Source of the DNA: Sandaracinus amylolyticus | GTDB taxonomy: Bacteria; Myxococcota_A; Polyangia; Polyangiales; Sandaracinaceae | Assembly (NCBI RefSeq): GCF_000737325.1 | Contig: NZ_CP011125.1 | Location: forward strand, 1,984,001-2,048,000 | Direction: 5' to 3' | Length of the DNA stretch: 64,000 nt | Shown: in pieces, positions 42,100 through 50,271 of the stretch | Numbering within the stretch: position 1 is the stretch's first letter | Layout of the letters: the number at the start of each line of letters is the position of its first letter | Made by a program: the position numbers and the translations under genes | The notes under the pieces: generated by a model | The model's database searches: none | The model's input: the letters and a program-made list of their open reading frames with translations, nothing else | Told to the model about the DNA's origin: nothing

Positions 42100-44499
42100 A
42101 TGACGCTCGTTCGCTCTCTGCTTTTCTTCTCCGCTGCCGTCGCGCTCTGTGCGTGCAACGACGGCCCCTTGCTCTCCGACCGCGACGGCGGCGTGACCGG
42201 AGACGCGCAGCTCTTCGACGCAGAGGTCGCGCCGGTCGACGGCGGCGACGGCGGATCGCGCGTCGACGCCGGCCCGCCGTGCGTGGATCTCGAGCCCGAC
42301 GCGCCGACCGATCCGACGCAGGGCGAGTGGGAGAGTCGCTTCGCCGTCCCGGGCGTCGGCGGTGATCTCCCGAACGTCAGCGAGATCGCGTTCGGGCCGA
42401 GCGGCGAGGTGTACATCGCGGGCACGTTCGACGCGGCCGGCTACGCGCCCGCGAAGAACGTCGCCGTGTGGACCGCGGCCGGCGGCTGGCGCGCGCTCGG
42501 TGAGGGGCTCGACGGACTCGTCCGCGCGCTCGCGGTCGACGGCGCGACCGTGTGGGCCGCGTGGTCGGCGCAGGGCGAGTGGGACACCACGCGCCTGTCG
42601 CGCTGGGACGGAACGTCGTGGAGCGAGGTCGCGATCAGCGAGGGCGCGATCGTCGATCTCGCGATCGTCGAGTCCACGCTGATCGCCGCCGGCCACTTCA
42701 CGCGCATCGGCGGCATCGACGCGCACTTCCTCGCGCGCTTCGACGGAACGACGTGGAGCGGGTGGGCCGATCTCGCGCCCGACCAGGGCTTCGAGACGAT
42801 CTCGGCGCGCTCGCTCGAAGACATCTGCGTCGGCGGCGCGTTCACGTCGCTCGGCGCGATCGAGGCGCGCTCCGTCGCGTGCTGGAACGGCGTCGCGTGG
42901 AGCGCGCGCAGCATGCCGATGTCGTACTGGATGGTGAACCAGCTCACGCGCGACCGCGACGGCGTGACGCTGATCGCCGGGGGCAACTTCGCCCTCACGA
43001 CGCGCGGCGAGCTGATGGAGCCCGCGATGGAAGGCAGCATCGCGCGCTGGACCGGCGATCGCTGGGAGCTGATCGGCAACGGCGTGTCGGATCTCTTCGG
43101 CGGGCCTGGTCTCGTGCGCGGCGTCGCGGTCGTCGATCACGGTCTCTACGTCGGCGGCTCGTTCGACTGGGCCGGCGGGTACGAGACGCTCGCGACGCAG
43201 CACGTCGCGCGCTGGGACGGGACGCGCTGGCACGACATCGGGGGCCTCTGGAAGGACATCGGCGCGTCGATCGACGAGAACGTCTGGTTCGTCGCCGCGG
43301 GGCCCGACGGCAGCGTGTACTTCGGCGGTCTGTTCACGCACGCGGGCAGCACGCGCGCGTCGCACGTCGTGCGCTACGACGGCACGTACTGGTCTTCGCT
43401 GCGCACGCCCGGAGAGCGCACCGAGGGCATCGCCGGCAACGTGTTCGCGATGGATCGAGTCGGCACGTGCGCGCTCTATCTCGGCGGTGACTTCGAGTAC
43501 GTCGGCGACGTGCGCGCCGACAACGTCGCGCGCTACACGCGCGAGGGCGGGTTCGAGACGCTCGGCCGCGGCGTGCTCGGCGTGGTGAACGCGATCGAGG
43601 CGACCGCCGACGGCGCGCGTGTGTACGCCGGCGGCGAGTTCGTCGACAACGACACCGGGACGCTGTTCGCGAACCTCGCGTCGTGGGACGGCGCACGCTG
43701 GAGCGAGGTCGGCGGCGGCACCAACGGGCCGGTGCGCGCGCTGCTGCACATGCTCGGCGAAGGCGCGGACGATCCCGATCTGCTCTTCGTGGGCGGCGAC
43801 TTCACCGAGGTCGGCGGAGGCACGCCGGCGAACGGTCTCGCGGTGTGGGACGGCGAGTCGTGGACCGGCATCACCGGGCTCGTCGGCTGGCACTTCGACG
43901 GAGCCGAGGAGCCGAATGCGGCGAGCGTCTTCGCGATCGCGCGCGATGCCGACACCGAGGATCTCTACGTCGCGGGCTCGTTCGCGCGCGCCGGAGAGCT
44001 CGAGCTCATGAACGTGGCGCGCTGGGACGGCGAGGCGTGGCACGCGCTCGGCGCCGGGCTCGCGCGGCCGTTCGAGGTCGTGTGGTCGCTCGTGTGGTGG
44101 CGCGACCGTCTCGTCGCGGGCGGCACGATCCATGGCAGCGGCGAGGAGCCGATCGAAGCGGTCGCCGCGTGGAACGGCACGGCGTGGGAGAACGTCGGCG
44201 CGGGCCTCTCGAGCCGCACCGCGCCCGAGCACTCTGGCCGCGCGGTCTACTCGCTCCACGTGCACGGTGATCACCTCTACGCGGGCGGCTCGTTCAGCAT
44301 CGCGCCCGGCGAGCCGAACGAGTCGATCGGCGTGTTCGACGGCACCACGTGGCGCGGCTTCGCGGGCGGCGTGAGCGACCTGGTGCACGGGCTCGTCGTG
44401 ATGGACGACGGCCTCTACGTGGGCGGCGGGTTCGCGCGCGCGGGCACGGGACCGAGCGTCGGCCTCGCGCACTTCGCGTTCGGCGGAGGCGAGCGATGA
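42100..44499 (+). CDS. WDG-repeat surface lipoprotein, cassette copy 2
   Basis: A 799-residue lipoprotein, start ATG 42100 after GAGGAGG. The signal sequence (SLLFFSAAVALCACN) precedes an Asp/Gly-rich linker and about a dozen WDG repeats (VYIAGTFDAAGYAPAKNVAV, GWRALGEGLDGLVRALAV), colinear with the protein at 35524. Its stop overlaps the next start (ATGA), tighter than in the first copy. The paralogues differ along their whole length, so the duplication is not recent. A cell-surface role is inferred. Confidence 0.82.
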   Translation: MTLVRSLLFFSAAVALCACNDGPLLSDRDGGVTGDAQLFDAEVAPVDGGDGGSRVDAGPPCVDLEPDAPTDPTQGEWESRFAVPGVGGDLPNVSEIAFGPSGEVYIAGTFDAAGYAPAKNVAVWTAAGGWRALGEGLDGLVRALAVDGATVWAAWSAQGEWDTTRLSRWDGTSWSEVAISEGAIVDLAIVESTLIAAGHFTRIGGIDAHFLARFDGTTWSGWADLAPDQGFETISARSLEDICVGGAFTSLGAIEARSVACWNGVAWSARSMPMSYWMVNQLTRDRDGVTLIAGGNFALTTRGELMEPAMEGSIARWTGDRWELIGNGVSDLFGGPGLVRGVAVVDHGLYVGGSFDWAGGYETLATQHVARWDGTRWHDIGGLWKDIGASIDENVWFVAAGPDGSVYFGGLFTHAGSTRASHVVRYDGTYWSSLRTPGERTEGIAGNVFAMDRVGTCALYLGGDFEYVGDVRADNVARYTREGGFETLGRGVLGVVNAIEATADGARVYAGGEFVDNDTGTLFANLASWDGARWSEVGGGTNGPVRALLHMLGEGADDPDLLFVGGDFTEVGGGTPANGLAVWDGESWTGITGLVGWHFDGAEEPNAASVFAIARDADTEDLYVAGSFARAGELELMNVARWDGEAWHALGAGLARPFEVVWSLVWWRDRLVAGGTIHGSGEEPIEAVAAWNGTAWENVGAGLSSRTAPEHSGRAVYSLHVHGDHLYAGGSFSIAPGEPNESIGVFDGTTWRGFAGGVSDLVHGLVVMDDGLYVGGGFARAGTGPSVGLAHFAFGGGER

Positions 44500-46532
44500 C
44501 GGCGAGGATCTCGATCTCCATCGGCGTGGCGCTCGCGCTCGCGGCGTGCACGACCGGCGAGGCGCCGCTCGGTGAGCCCGACGGAGGCCTGCAGACCGCG
44601 AGCCTCGTGCTCGAGCCCGCCGAGGTCGAGCTCACCAGCGTCGAAGGCGCGATGCCGACCGCCAGCTTCCGCGCGTACGCGCGCACGCTCGACGGCGAGA
44701 TGGTCGAGGTGACGCCCGAGTCGTGGCGGCTCACGCACGACCGCATCGGCGCGGTCGACACCAGCGGCACGTTCACCGCGAACGGGCGCGCCGGCGGCAT
44801 GGTCGAGGTCGTCGCGCGCGCGCCCGGCGCGATCGCCGCGATCGAGGGTCGCGCGACGATCCGCGTGCACATCGAGCGCGAGGCCCCGCTCGATCCGAGC
44901 GTGCCTCCGAGCGTGCGCGACCGCTTCGACCTCCCCGAGGTGGAAGATCCGTTCGAGAGCGTGCTCCTCGAGTACCCGCTCGACGGCGCGCGCATGCCGA
45001 ACAACGTCGCGCCGCCGGTCGTGCAGTGGGATCCGCTCCCGCGCGGCGGCGCCGACGACGCGTATCGCATCGTGCTCTCGAGCCCCTACGCGACGGTGCG
45101 CGCCTACGCCTACGACAGCGGGCGCGGCTTCACGTCGAGCTGGGCGAGCGATCGCGAGACGTGGCGCATCCTCGCGGACAGCGCGCGCGGCGAGGAGCTC
45201 GCGCTGCGCGTCGATCGTGTCGCGTCCGGCGGCACCACCGTCTTCCGAGGCCAGCCGGTGCGCGTCTGGCTCAGCGAGGACGGCCTCTACGGCACCGTCT
45301 ACTACTGGCAGGTCCGACCCGACCCGCAGTCGAGCGACGTGTTCCGGCTCGACGCCGCGACCGGCGCGCGCGCGAGCGTGTTCGGCACCGAGAGCGGCGC
45401 GTGCGTGGGCTGTCACTCGCTCTCGCACGACGGGCGCCGCCTCGCGTCGACGCTCGACTCGCGCGCCGCGACGTGGGCGACGACGATCGTCGACACCGCG
45501 AGCAGCAGCGCGCCCCCGCCGGATCTGCTCGGGCCCTTCGAGCCCTCGTATCACTTCCTCGCGTTCCGACCCGACGGCGCGCGCATCCTCGCGAGCCGCG
45601 CCGAGGGCACCGAGGCGAGCGGCGTCTCGCGCCTCGTGATGCTCGACGGAGCGACCGGTCTGCCGGCCGCGGCGTCGGGCATCCCCGAGGGCGAAGCGGG
45701 CTATCCCGCGTGGTCGCCGGACGCCGAGTGGGTCGCGTGGATGCAGGGCGGCGGCGACGGTCCGCGCGGCACGCGCGCGCCGACGAGCATCGTGGTCGCG
45801 CCCGTCGAAGGCGACGACGCGCTCGGCGCACCGCGCGCCGTGCACGAGGGCGCGTCGCTCTCGGAGTCGTTCGAAGGCGGATCGACCGACTCGCGCCCGA
45901 CGTGGTCGCCCGACTCGCGCTTCCTCGCGTTCGCGCACGGCACGAGCTCGGTGTCCGCGACGGAATTCGGCAGCGAGCCGCCGCGCGCCGCGCTCTACGT
46001 CGTCTCGCGCGACGGTGGCGATCCGATCCGCCTCGAGCGCGGCATGGGCGTCGAGGGCCAGATCGACGCGTTCTGGCCCGTCTTCTCGCCCTTCGTCACC
46101 GAAGAGGCCGACGGCACGCGCCTCTACTGGCTCGCGTTCTACTCGCGCCAGGACTACGGCAACGCGTACGCCGGCACGCGCGGCACCGGACGTCGTCAGC
46201 TCTGGGTGACCGCGATCGATCCGACGCTCGTCGAGCGCGGCGAGGACCCGAGCTCGCCGCCGTACTGGCTGCCGGGCCAGGACACGCGCGCCGACGACAT
46301 CGCCGCGCTGTGGGCGCCCACCGGGTGCCGCGGGCAGGGCGAGTCGTGCAGCACGTCGAGCGAGTGCTGCTCGGGCGAGTGCGCGGCGGCGGACCCGTCG
46401 ATGCCCGACGTGCTCACCTGCCGGCCGCCGAGCGTGTGCCGTCGCGGCGGCGAGTCGTGCGAGACCGCGGCCGACTGCTGCAGCGGCCTCGAGTGCAACC
46501 TCGGCGTCTGCGGATACGTCCCGCCGATCTGA
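44496..46532 (+). CDS. Propeller lipoprotein with CxxCH haem motif, cassette copy 2
   Basis: A 678-residue lipoprotein (lipobox LALAACT) colinear with the one at 37959: Ig-like head, propeller blades (WSPDAEWVAWMQGG), haem motif CVGCH at 303-307 followed by SLSHDG, and a Cys-rich tail (CSTSSECCSGECAAADPSMP). Keeping CxxCH in both diverged paralogues suggests the haem site is functional. Translation is coupled to the previous gene. The exact partner and redox role are unknown. Confidence 0.86.
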   Translation: MTARISISIGVALALAACTTGEAPLGEPDGGLQTASLVLEPAEVELTSVEGAMPTASFRAYARTLDGEMVEVTPESWRLTHDRIGAVDTSGTFTANGRAGGMVEVVARAPGAIAAIEGRATIRVHIEREAPLDPSVPPSVRDRFDLPEVEDPFESVLLEYPLDGARMPNNVAPPVVQWDPLPRGGADDAYRIVLSSPYATVRAYAYDSGRGFTSSWASDRETWRILADSARGEELALRVDRVASGGTTVFRGQPVRVWLSEDGLYGTVYYWQVRPDPQSSDVFRLDAATGARASVFGTESGACVGCHSLSHDGRRLASTLDSRAATWATTIVDTASSSAPPPDLLGPFEPSYHFLAFRPDGARILASRAEGTEASGVSRLVMLDGATGLPAAASGIPEGEAGYPAWSPDAEWVAWMQGGGDGPRGTRAPTSIVVAPVEGDDALGAPRAVHEGASLSESFEGGSTDSRPTWSPDSRFLAFAHGTSSVSATEFGSEPPRAALYVVSRDGGDPIRLERGMGVEGQIDAFWPVFSPFVTEEADGTRLYWLAFYSRQDYGNAYAGTRGTGRRQLWVTAIDPTLVERGEDPSSPPYWLPGQDTRADDIAALWAPTGCRGQGESCSTSSECCSGECAAADPSMPDVLTCRPPSVCRRGGESCETAADCCSGLECNLGVCGYVPPI

Positions 46533-46538
46533 GCTTGC

Positions 46539-46640
46539 GGGAGGGGTCTTGGAAGACCCCTCCCCCCGACCGGCAAAGCCGGATCGGGGCCCCCCTCCCC
46601 AAACGCTGCGCGCGGGGCCCCAGCCCCGCTTGCTCTCGCG
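46539..46640. repeat. Cluster of GC-rich hairpins, REP-like element or terminator
   Basis: First hairpin: GGGAGGGGTCTT / AAGACCCCTCCC (46539-46564), perfect 12-bp stem. Second: CCCGACCGGC-AAA-GCCGG-A-TCGGG (46565-46588), one bulged A. Third, near 46617-46640: GCGGGG / CCCCGC. Such composite hairpins are typical of dispersed intergenic repeats in GC-rich genomes and could stop transcription after the propeller gene. The first cassette has only 93 bp here and no such hairpin. Confidence 0.7.
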
Positions 46641-46749
46641 CGCGAGCGCGGCCTGGGCTCGCTCGCTCGACGGAACGCGCGCTCGCGTGAGCGCGACGGC
46701 CGCTCGTGCGCGCTCTTGCACGTCTCGAGCTTCGCTTCGTGAGGTCCTC

Positions 46750-48606
46750 ATGCGTCGTCTCGCTTGCCTTCTGCTCTCGCTCGCCACCTCCGCGTGCGTC
46801 GTCGACGACGGCCCGCTCCTCCCGAGCCGCGACGCCGGCACCGACGCGCCGCAGCCCGACACCGGTCCCGGCGACGCCGGCTTCGCCTGCGAGCCCGATG
46901 CGCCCGGCTGCTTCGGCTACGTCCACTACGTCTGCGGCGCCGACGGCCACTCGCGCACCGACGAGGAGCTCTGCGAAGGCGGCTGCGATCCCGCGACGGG
47001 CTGCATCGAGTGCGTCCCCGGCTCGTTCCGCTGCGACGGCGACGTCTCGATGCGCTGCGACGAGGAGCATCGATGGCTGCCCGTCCGCGACTGCTCCGAG
47101 TGGGACGTCGCGTGCGGCGGCTCCGGCCTCTGCGACGACGCGTGCGGTCTCGCCGAGGCCGTGCGCTCGAACGTCGGCTGCGAGTACTGGGCGGTGCCGC
47201 TCGCGAACACCCTCGAGCTCGATCGCGACGTGTTCGACTTCCGCGTCGTCGTGGCGAACCCGAGCGCCGCGCCCGCGGACGTCACGATCACGCGCGGCGC
47301 GCGCCTGATCGCGCGCGAGCGCGTCGCGCCCGGAGGTCTCACCGAGATCCCGCTGCCCTGGGTCGACGGCGTGTCGTTCCCGATCGAGCCCAACGACTGG
47401 GAGAGCGTCACGACCGCCGACGGCGCGTACCGCGTGATGTCGTCGCGCCCCGTGATCGTCTCGCAGTTCAACCCGTTCCACTACGCGCGCCTGACGCGCA
47501 ACTCGTTCAGCAACGACGCGTCGCTGCTGCTCCCCTCGCACGTCCTCGGCCGCGATCACGTCGCTGCCTCGTACGTGCCGATCTCGACCGTCGGCACCAA
47601 CTTCGACGGCGAGCGCGTCTACCACCGCGCGCCCGGCTACGTCGCGCTCGTGGGCACCTCGAGCGAGCCGACGAACGTCGAGATCGTCGTCGGCGCGCAC
47701 GTCGCCGCCGACTCCGGCGGTCGCTGGCCCGAAACGCCGCGCGGCGGGACGATTCGCTTCACGCTCGCGCGCGGCGAGGTCGCGCAGGTCGCGGCCGCGG
47801 TCCCGCCCGACTGCGGCCCCGAGCGCCCCGTGTTCAGCAACGCCAGCCCCGAGCCCGAGATCGTCGCCGGCGCGTGCCGCGAGGACGAGTACGACCTCAC
47901 CGGCTCGCGCGTCACGAGCGATCGCCCGATCTCCGTCTTCGGCGGACACGTCTGCGCGTTCGTCCCCTTCGACGTCGGCATGTGCGATCACCTCGAGACG
48001 ACGCTCGCGCCCGTCGAGACCTGGGGCCGCAGCTACCAGACGATGCCGATGCGCGATCCCGACACCGACGTGCCCAACACGCTGCGCATCATCGCCGCGC
48101 ACGACGGCACCGAGATCACGATCGCCCCCGACGTGCGCCTCGAGGACGCGTCGCTCGACGCGGGCGAGTGGATCGAGGTCACGTTCGATCATCCCGTCTC
48201 GATCACCGCGAGCCTGCCGATCCAGGTCGTGCAGCTCTCGGTCGGTCAGATGATCACCGACCCGCCGCTCGAGCGCGGCGATCCGTCGATGACGCACCTC
48301 GTGCCCACCGAGCAGTTCCGCCGCGACTACGTCTTCGTCACGCCGTCCTCGTACACGCCGGTCGTCAACGGCCAGTCGTACCTCGTGATCTCGCGCGAGC
48401 CGAACGAGCCGATCACGCTCGACGGCCGCGCGCTCGAGGCGACGTGGACGACCGTCGGTGAGCGCGAGATCGCGACCGTGCCCGTCCCGGGCGGCACGCA
48501 CGAGGTGCGAGCGGCGACGCCGGTGGGCGTGATGGTGTACGGCCTGGGCCTCTACACGTCGTACGCCTACCCCGCGGGGCTCGATCTCCGCGTGATCCCC
48601 ATCTGA
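46750..48606 (+). CDS. IgGFc-binding-domain lipoprotein, cassette copy 2
   Basis: A 618-residue lipoprotein from ATG 46750 after GAGG, with lipobox LATSACV. Cys-rich head and IgGFc-binding-type domain follow the same order as the protein at 40098 (CFGYVHYVCGADGHS, GCEYWAVPLANT, SNDASLLLPSHVLG, YTSYAYPAGLDLRVIPI). The last 30 residues are almost identical between copies while the middle differs, as expected for a fixed fold with a variable binding face. It is the last gene before mreC. Confidence 0.88.
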   Translation: MRRLACLLLSLATSACVVDDGPLLPSRDAGTDAPQPDTGPGDAGFACEPDAPGCFGYVHYVCGADGHSRTDEELCEGGCDPATGCIECVPGSFRCDGDVSMRCDEEHRWLPVRDCSEWDVACGGSGLCDDACGLAEAVRSNVGCEYWAVPLANTLELDRDVFDFRVVVANPSAAPADVTITRGARLIARERVAPGGLTEIPLPWVDGVSFPIEPNDWESVTTADGAYRVMSSRPVIVSQFNPFHYARLTRNSFSNDASLLLPSHVLGRDHVAASYVPISTVGTNFDGERVYHRAPGYVALVGTSSEPTNVEIVVGAHVAADSGGRWPETPRGGTIRFTLARGEVAQVAAAVPPDCGPERPVFSNASPEPEIVAGACREDEYDLTGSRVTSDRPISVFGGHVCAFVPFDVGMCDHLETTLAPVETWGRSYQTMPMRDPDTDVPNTLRIIAAHDGTEITIAPDVRLEDASLDAGEWIEVTFDHPVSITASLPIQVVQLSVGQMITDPPLERGDPSMTHLVPTEQFRRDYVFVTPSSYTPVVNGQSYLVISREPNEPITLDGRALEATWTTVGEREIATVPVPGGTHEVRAATPVGVMVYGLGLYTSYAYPAGLDLRVIPI

Positions 48607-48699
48607 TCGCGTGACGGCGCGCACGGCGACCCTCTTGGCGCCGCGAAATGCGGGATTGGCGCCCCCCCCGCCCGTCGGTTACACAGTCCGGTCGCTCCG

Positions 48700-48714
48700 G
48701 CCCCTTTCAGGGGC
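48700..48714 (+). promoter_or_regulatory. Small hairpin upstream of mreC
   Basis: GCCCC-TTTCA-GGGGC, 22 bp before the mreC GTG. It may affect translation or be a terminator for the preceding cassette; the 129-bp gap holds no better candidate and the mreC promoter is not obvious. Confidence 0.35.
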
Positions 48715-48735
48715 TGGCCCTGGCGAGACGGTGCC

Positions 48736-49635
48736 GTGAACCAGATCAAGCGCGTGCGCGACGGGATCATCAGCTTCGTGCTGCTGGCGCTCCCGTTCTT
48801 CGTCCTCAGCGCGCACCTGCGCGATCCCGCGCGCATCAACAGCGTCGACGAGTGGATCCTCGGCGGCACGTCGAACTTCCAGTCGGTCGCCGCGACCGCC
48901 GCGCGATGGACCTCCGACGTCTTCGAGGACTACGTCTATCTCGTCGAGGTCCGCGAGGAGAACGACCGCCTGCGCGCGCAGGTCGCGCGCCTCGAGGAAG
49001 AGCGGCAGCGCCTCGCGTCGCAGGGCATCGAGAACCGGCGCCTGCGCTCGCTGCTCCAGCTGCGCGAGCGCCTCGGCGGCGAGGTCCTCGCGGCGCAGGT
49101 GATCGGCAAGGACGTCTCGCCGTTCTTCCGCGTCACGCGCATCGAGATCGATCGCGGCGAGCGCGATCACGTGCGGCCGGGCATGCCGGTCGTCGCCGCG
49201 CAGGGCCTGGTCGGTCAGGTGCGCCGCACCTTCGGTCGCTACTGCGACGTGCTGCTCGTCGTCGACCGCACGAGCGCCGTCGACGTCACGGTCCAGCGCA
49301 CCGGCGCGCGCGGCATGCTGCGCGGCACCGGCGAGAGCGAGCGCTACATGGCGCGCATCCAGTACCTCGGCCGCGAGGACGCGGTGCGCGTCGGCGATCT
49401 CGTGCACACGAGCGGCCTCGGCCAGCGCTTCCCCGCGTCGATCCTCGTCGGTCGCGTCACGCGCATCGTGCGCCAGGAGTTCGGGCTGTGGCAGGAGGTC
49501 GAGGTCACGCCGGCCGTCGACTTCTCGAGCCTCGAGGAAGTGCTCGTGCTGACCGAGGGCTCGCGCGAGCAGAGCCTCGCGCCGGCGCAGGGTGAGGACG
49601 AGCGCGACGCGCGCGCGCGTGCCGCGGAGCTCTGA
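48736..49635 (+). CDS. mreC: Rod-shape-determining protein MreC
   Basis: A 299-residue bitopic inner-membrane protein that activates the elongation complex. A membrane helix lies at about 11-25 (IISFVLLALPFFVLSA), then a coiled coil at about 72-112 (EVREENDRLRAQVARLEEER, RQRLASQGIENRRLR), then two beta-barrel subdomains (GEVLAAQVIGKDVSPFFRVT, IDRGERDHVRPGMPVVAAQG, VGDLVHTSGLGQRFPASILV). The start is GTG. It begins the mreC-mreD-mrdA-rodA operon and should act with MreB encoded at 30379. Confidence 0.95.
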   Translation: MNQIKRVRDGIISFVLLALPFFVLSAHLRDPARINSVDEWILGGTSNFQSVAATAARWTSDVFEDYVYLVEVREENDRLRAQVARLEEERQRLASQGIENRRLRSLLQLRERLGGEVLAAQVIGKDVSPFFRVTRIEIDRGERDHVRPGMPVVAAQGLVGQVRRTFGRYCDVLLVVDRTSAVDVTVQRTGARGMLRGTGESERYMARIQYLGREDAVRVGDLVHTSGLGQRFPASILVGRVTRIVRQEFGLWQEVEVTPAVDFSSLEEVLVLTEGSREQSLAPAQGEDERDARARAAEL

Positions 49636-49647
49636 GGACACGAGGCG

Positions 49648-50271
49648 ATGCGGTTCTTCGCCAACGGAGCGATCCTCGCGTTCGGGTTCGTGCTGCTCGC
49701 GCTGCAGGCCTCGCTCGCCGCGCGCGTCTCGCTGCACCCGTTCACGCCGAACCTCGTGCTCCCGATGGTGATCTTCCTCGGCGTGCAGCCCGACGTCGGC
49801 CTGCTCCGTGGCGCGTCGCTCTCGTTCATCCTCGGCTACCTGCTCGACGCGTTCTGCGGCTCGCCGCTCGGCCTCTCCACGTTCGTGCTCGTCGCGACGT
49901 TCATGGTCGCGCGCGGCGCGGGCATCCGGCTCTTCCTGCGCGGCTCGCTGTTCCAGATCGCGCTGGTGTTCGTCGCGTCGATCCTCGCGGGTGGGACGAT
50001 CCTGGCACTGCGTGCCATTTTCTCGCCGCCCGATCCGTTCCCGCTCGACATGCCCGCGAGCGGCCTCGCCGGCGATCTCGTCGCGCTCTTCACGTCGAGC
50101 GCGGGAGACGATGCGCCCCGCGTGGGCAGCGTCGTCGGCACGATCACGACGATGCTCGGCTCGGCGCTCGCGACCGCGGTGGTCGCGCCCGCGATCTTCG
50201 CGACGATGCGCCGCCTCGACGCCCTCGAGACCCGCCGCCGCGACGCCGCGGAAGGAGCGCCGGCAGAATGA
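49648..50271 (+). CDS. mreD: Rod-shape-determining protein MreD
   Basis: A 207-residue polytopic membrane protein with about five or six helices (AILAFGFVLLALQASLAA, NLVLPMVIFLGV, LSFILGYLLDAFCGSPLGLS, TFVLVATFMVARG, LFQIALVFVASILAGGTILA). The DAFCGSPLG segment is characteristic of MreD. Partner of MreC in the elongasome. Starts 12 bp after mreC and overlaps mrdA by ATGA. The C-terminal 40 residues are soluble and longer than in E. coli. Confidence 0.92.
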   Translation: MRFFANGAILAFGFVLLALQASLAARVSLHPFTPNLVLPMVIFLGVQPDVGLLRGASLSFILGYLLDAFCGSPLGLSTFVLVATFMVARGAGIRLFLRGSLFQIALVFVASILAGGTILALRAIFSPPDPFPLDMPASGLAGDLVALFTSSAGDDAPRVGSVVGTITTMLGSALATAVVAPAIFATMRRLDALETRRRDAAEGAPAE

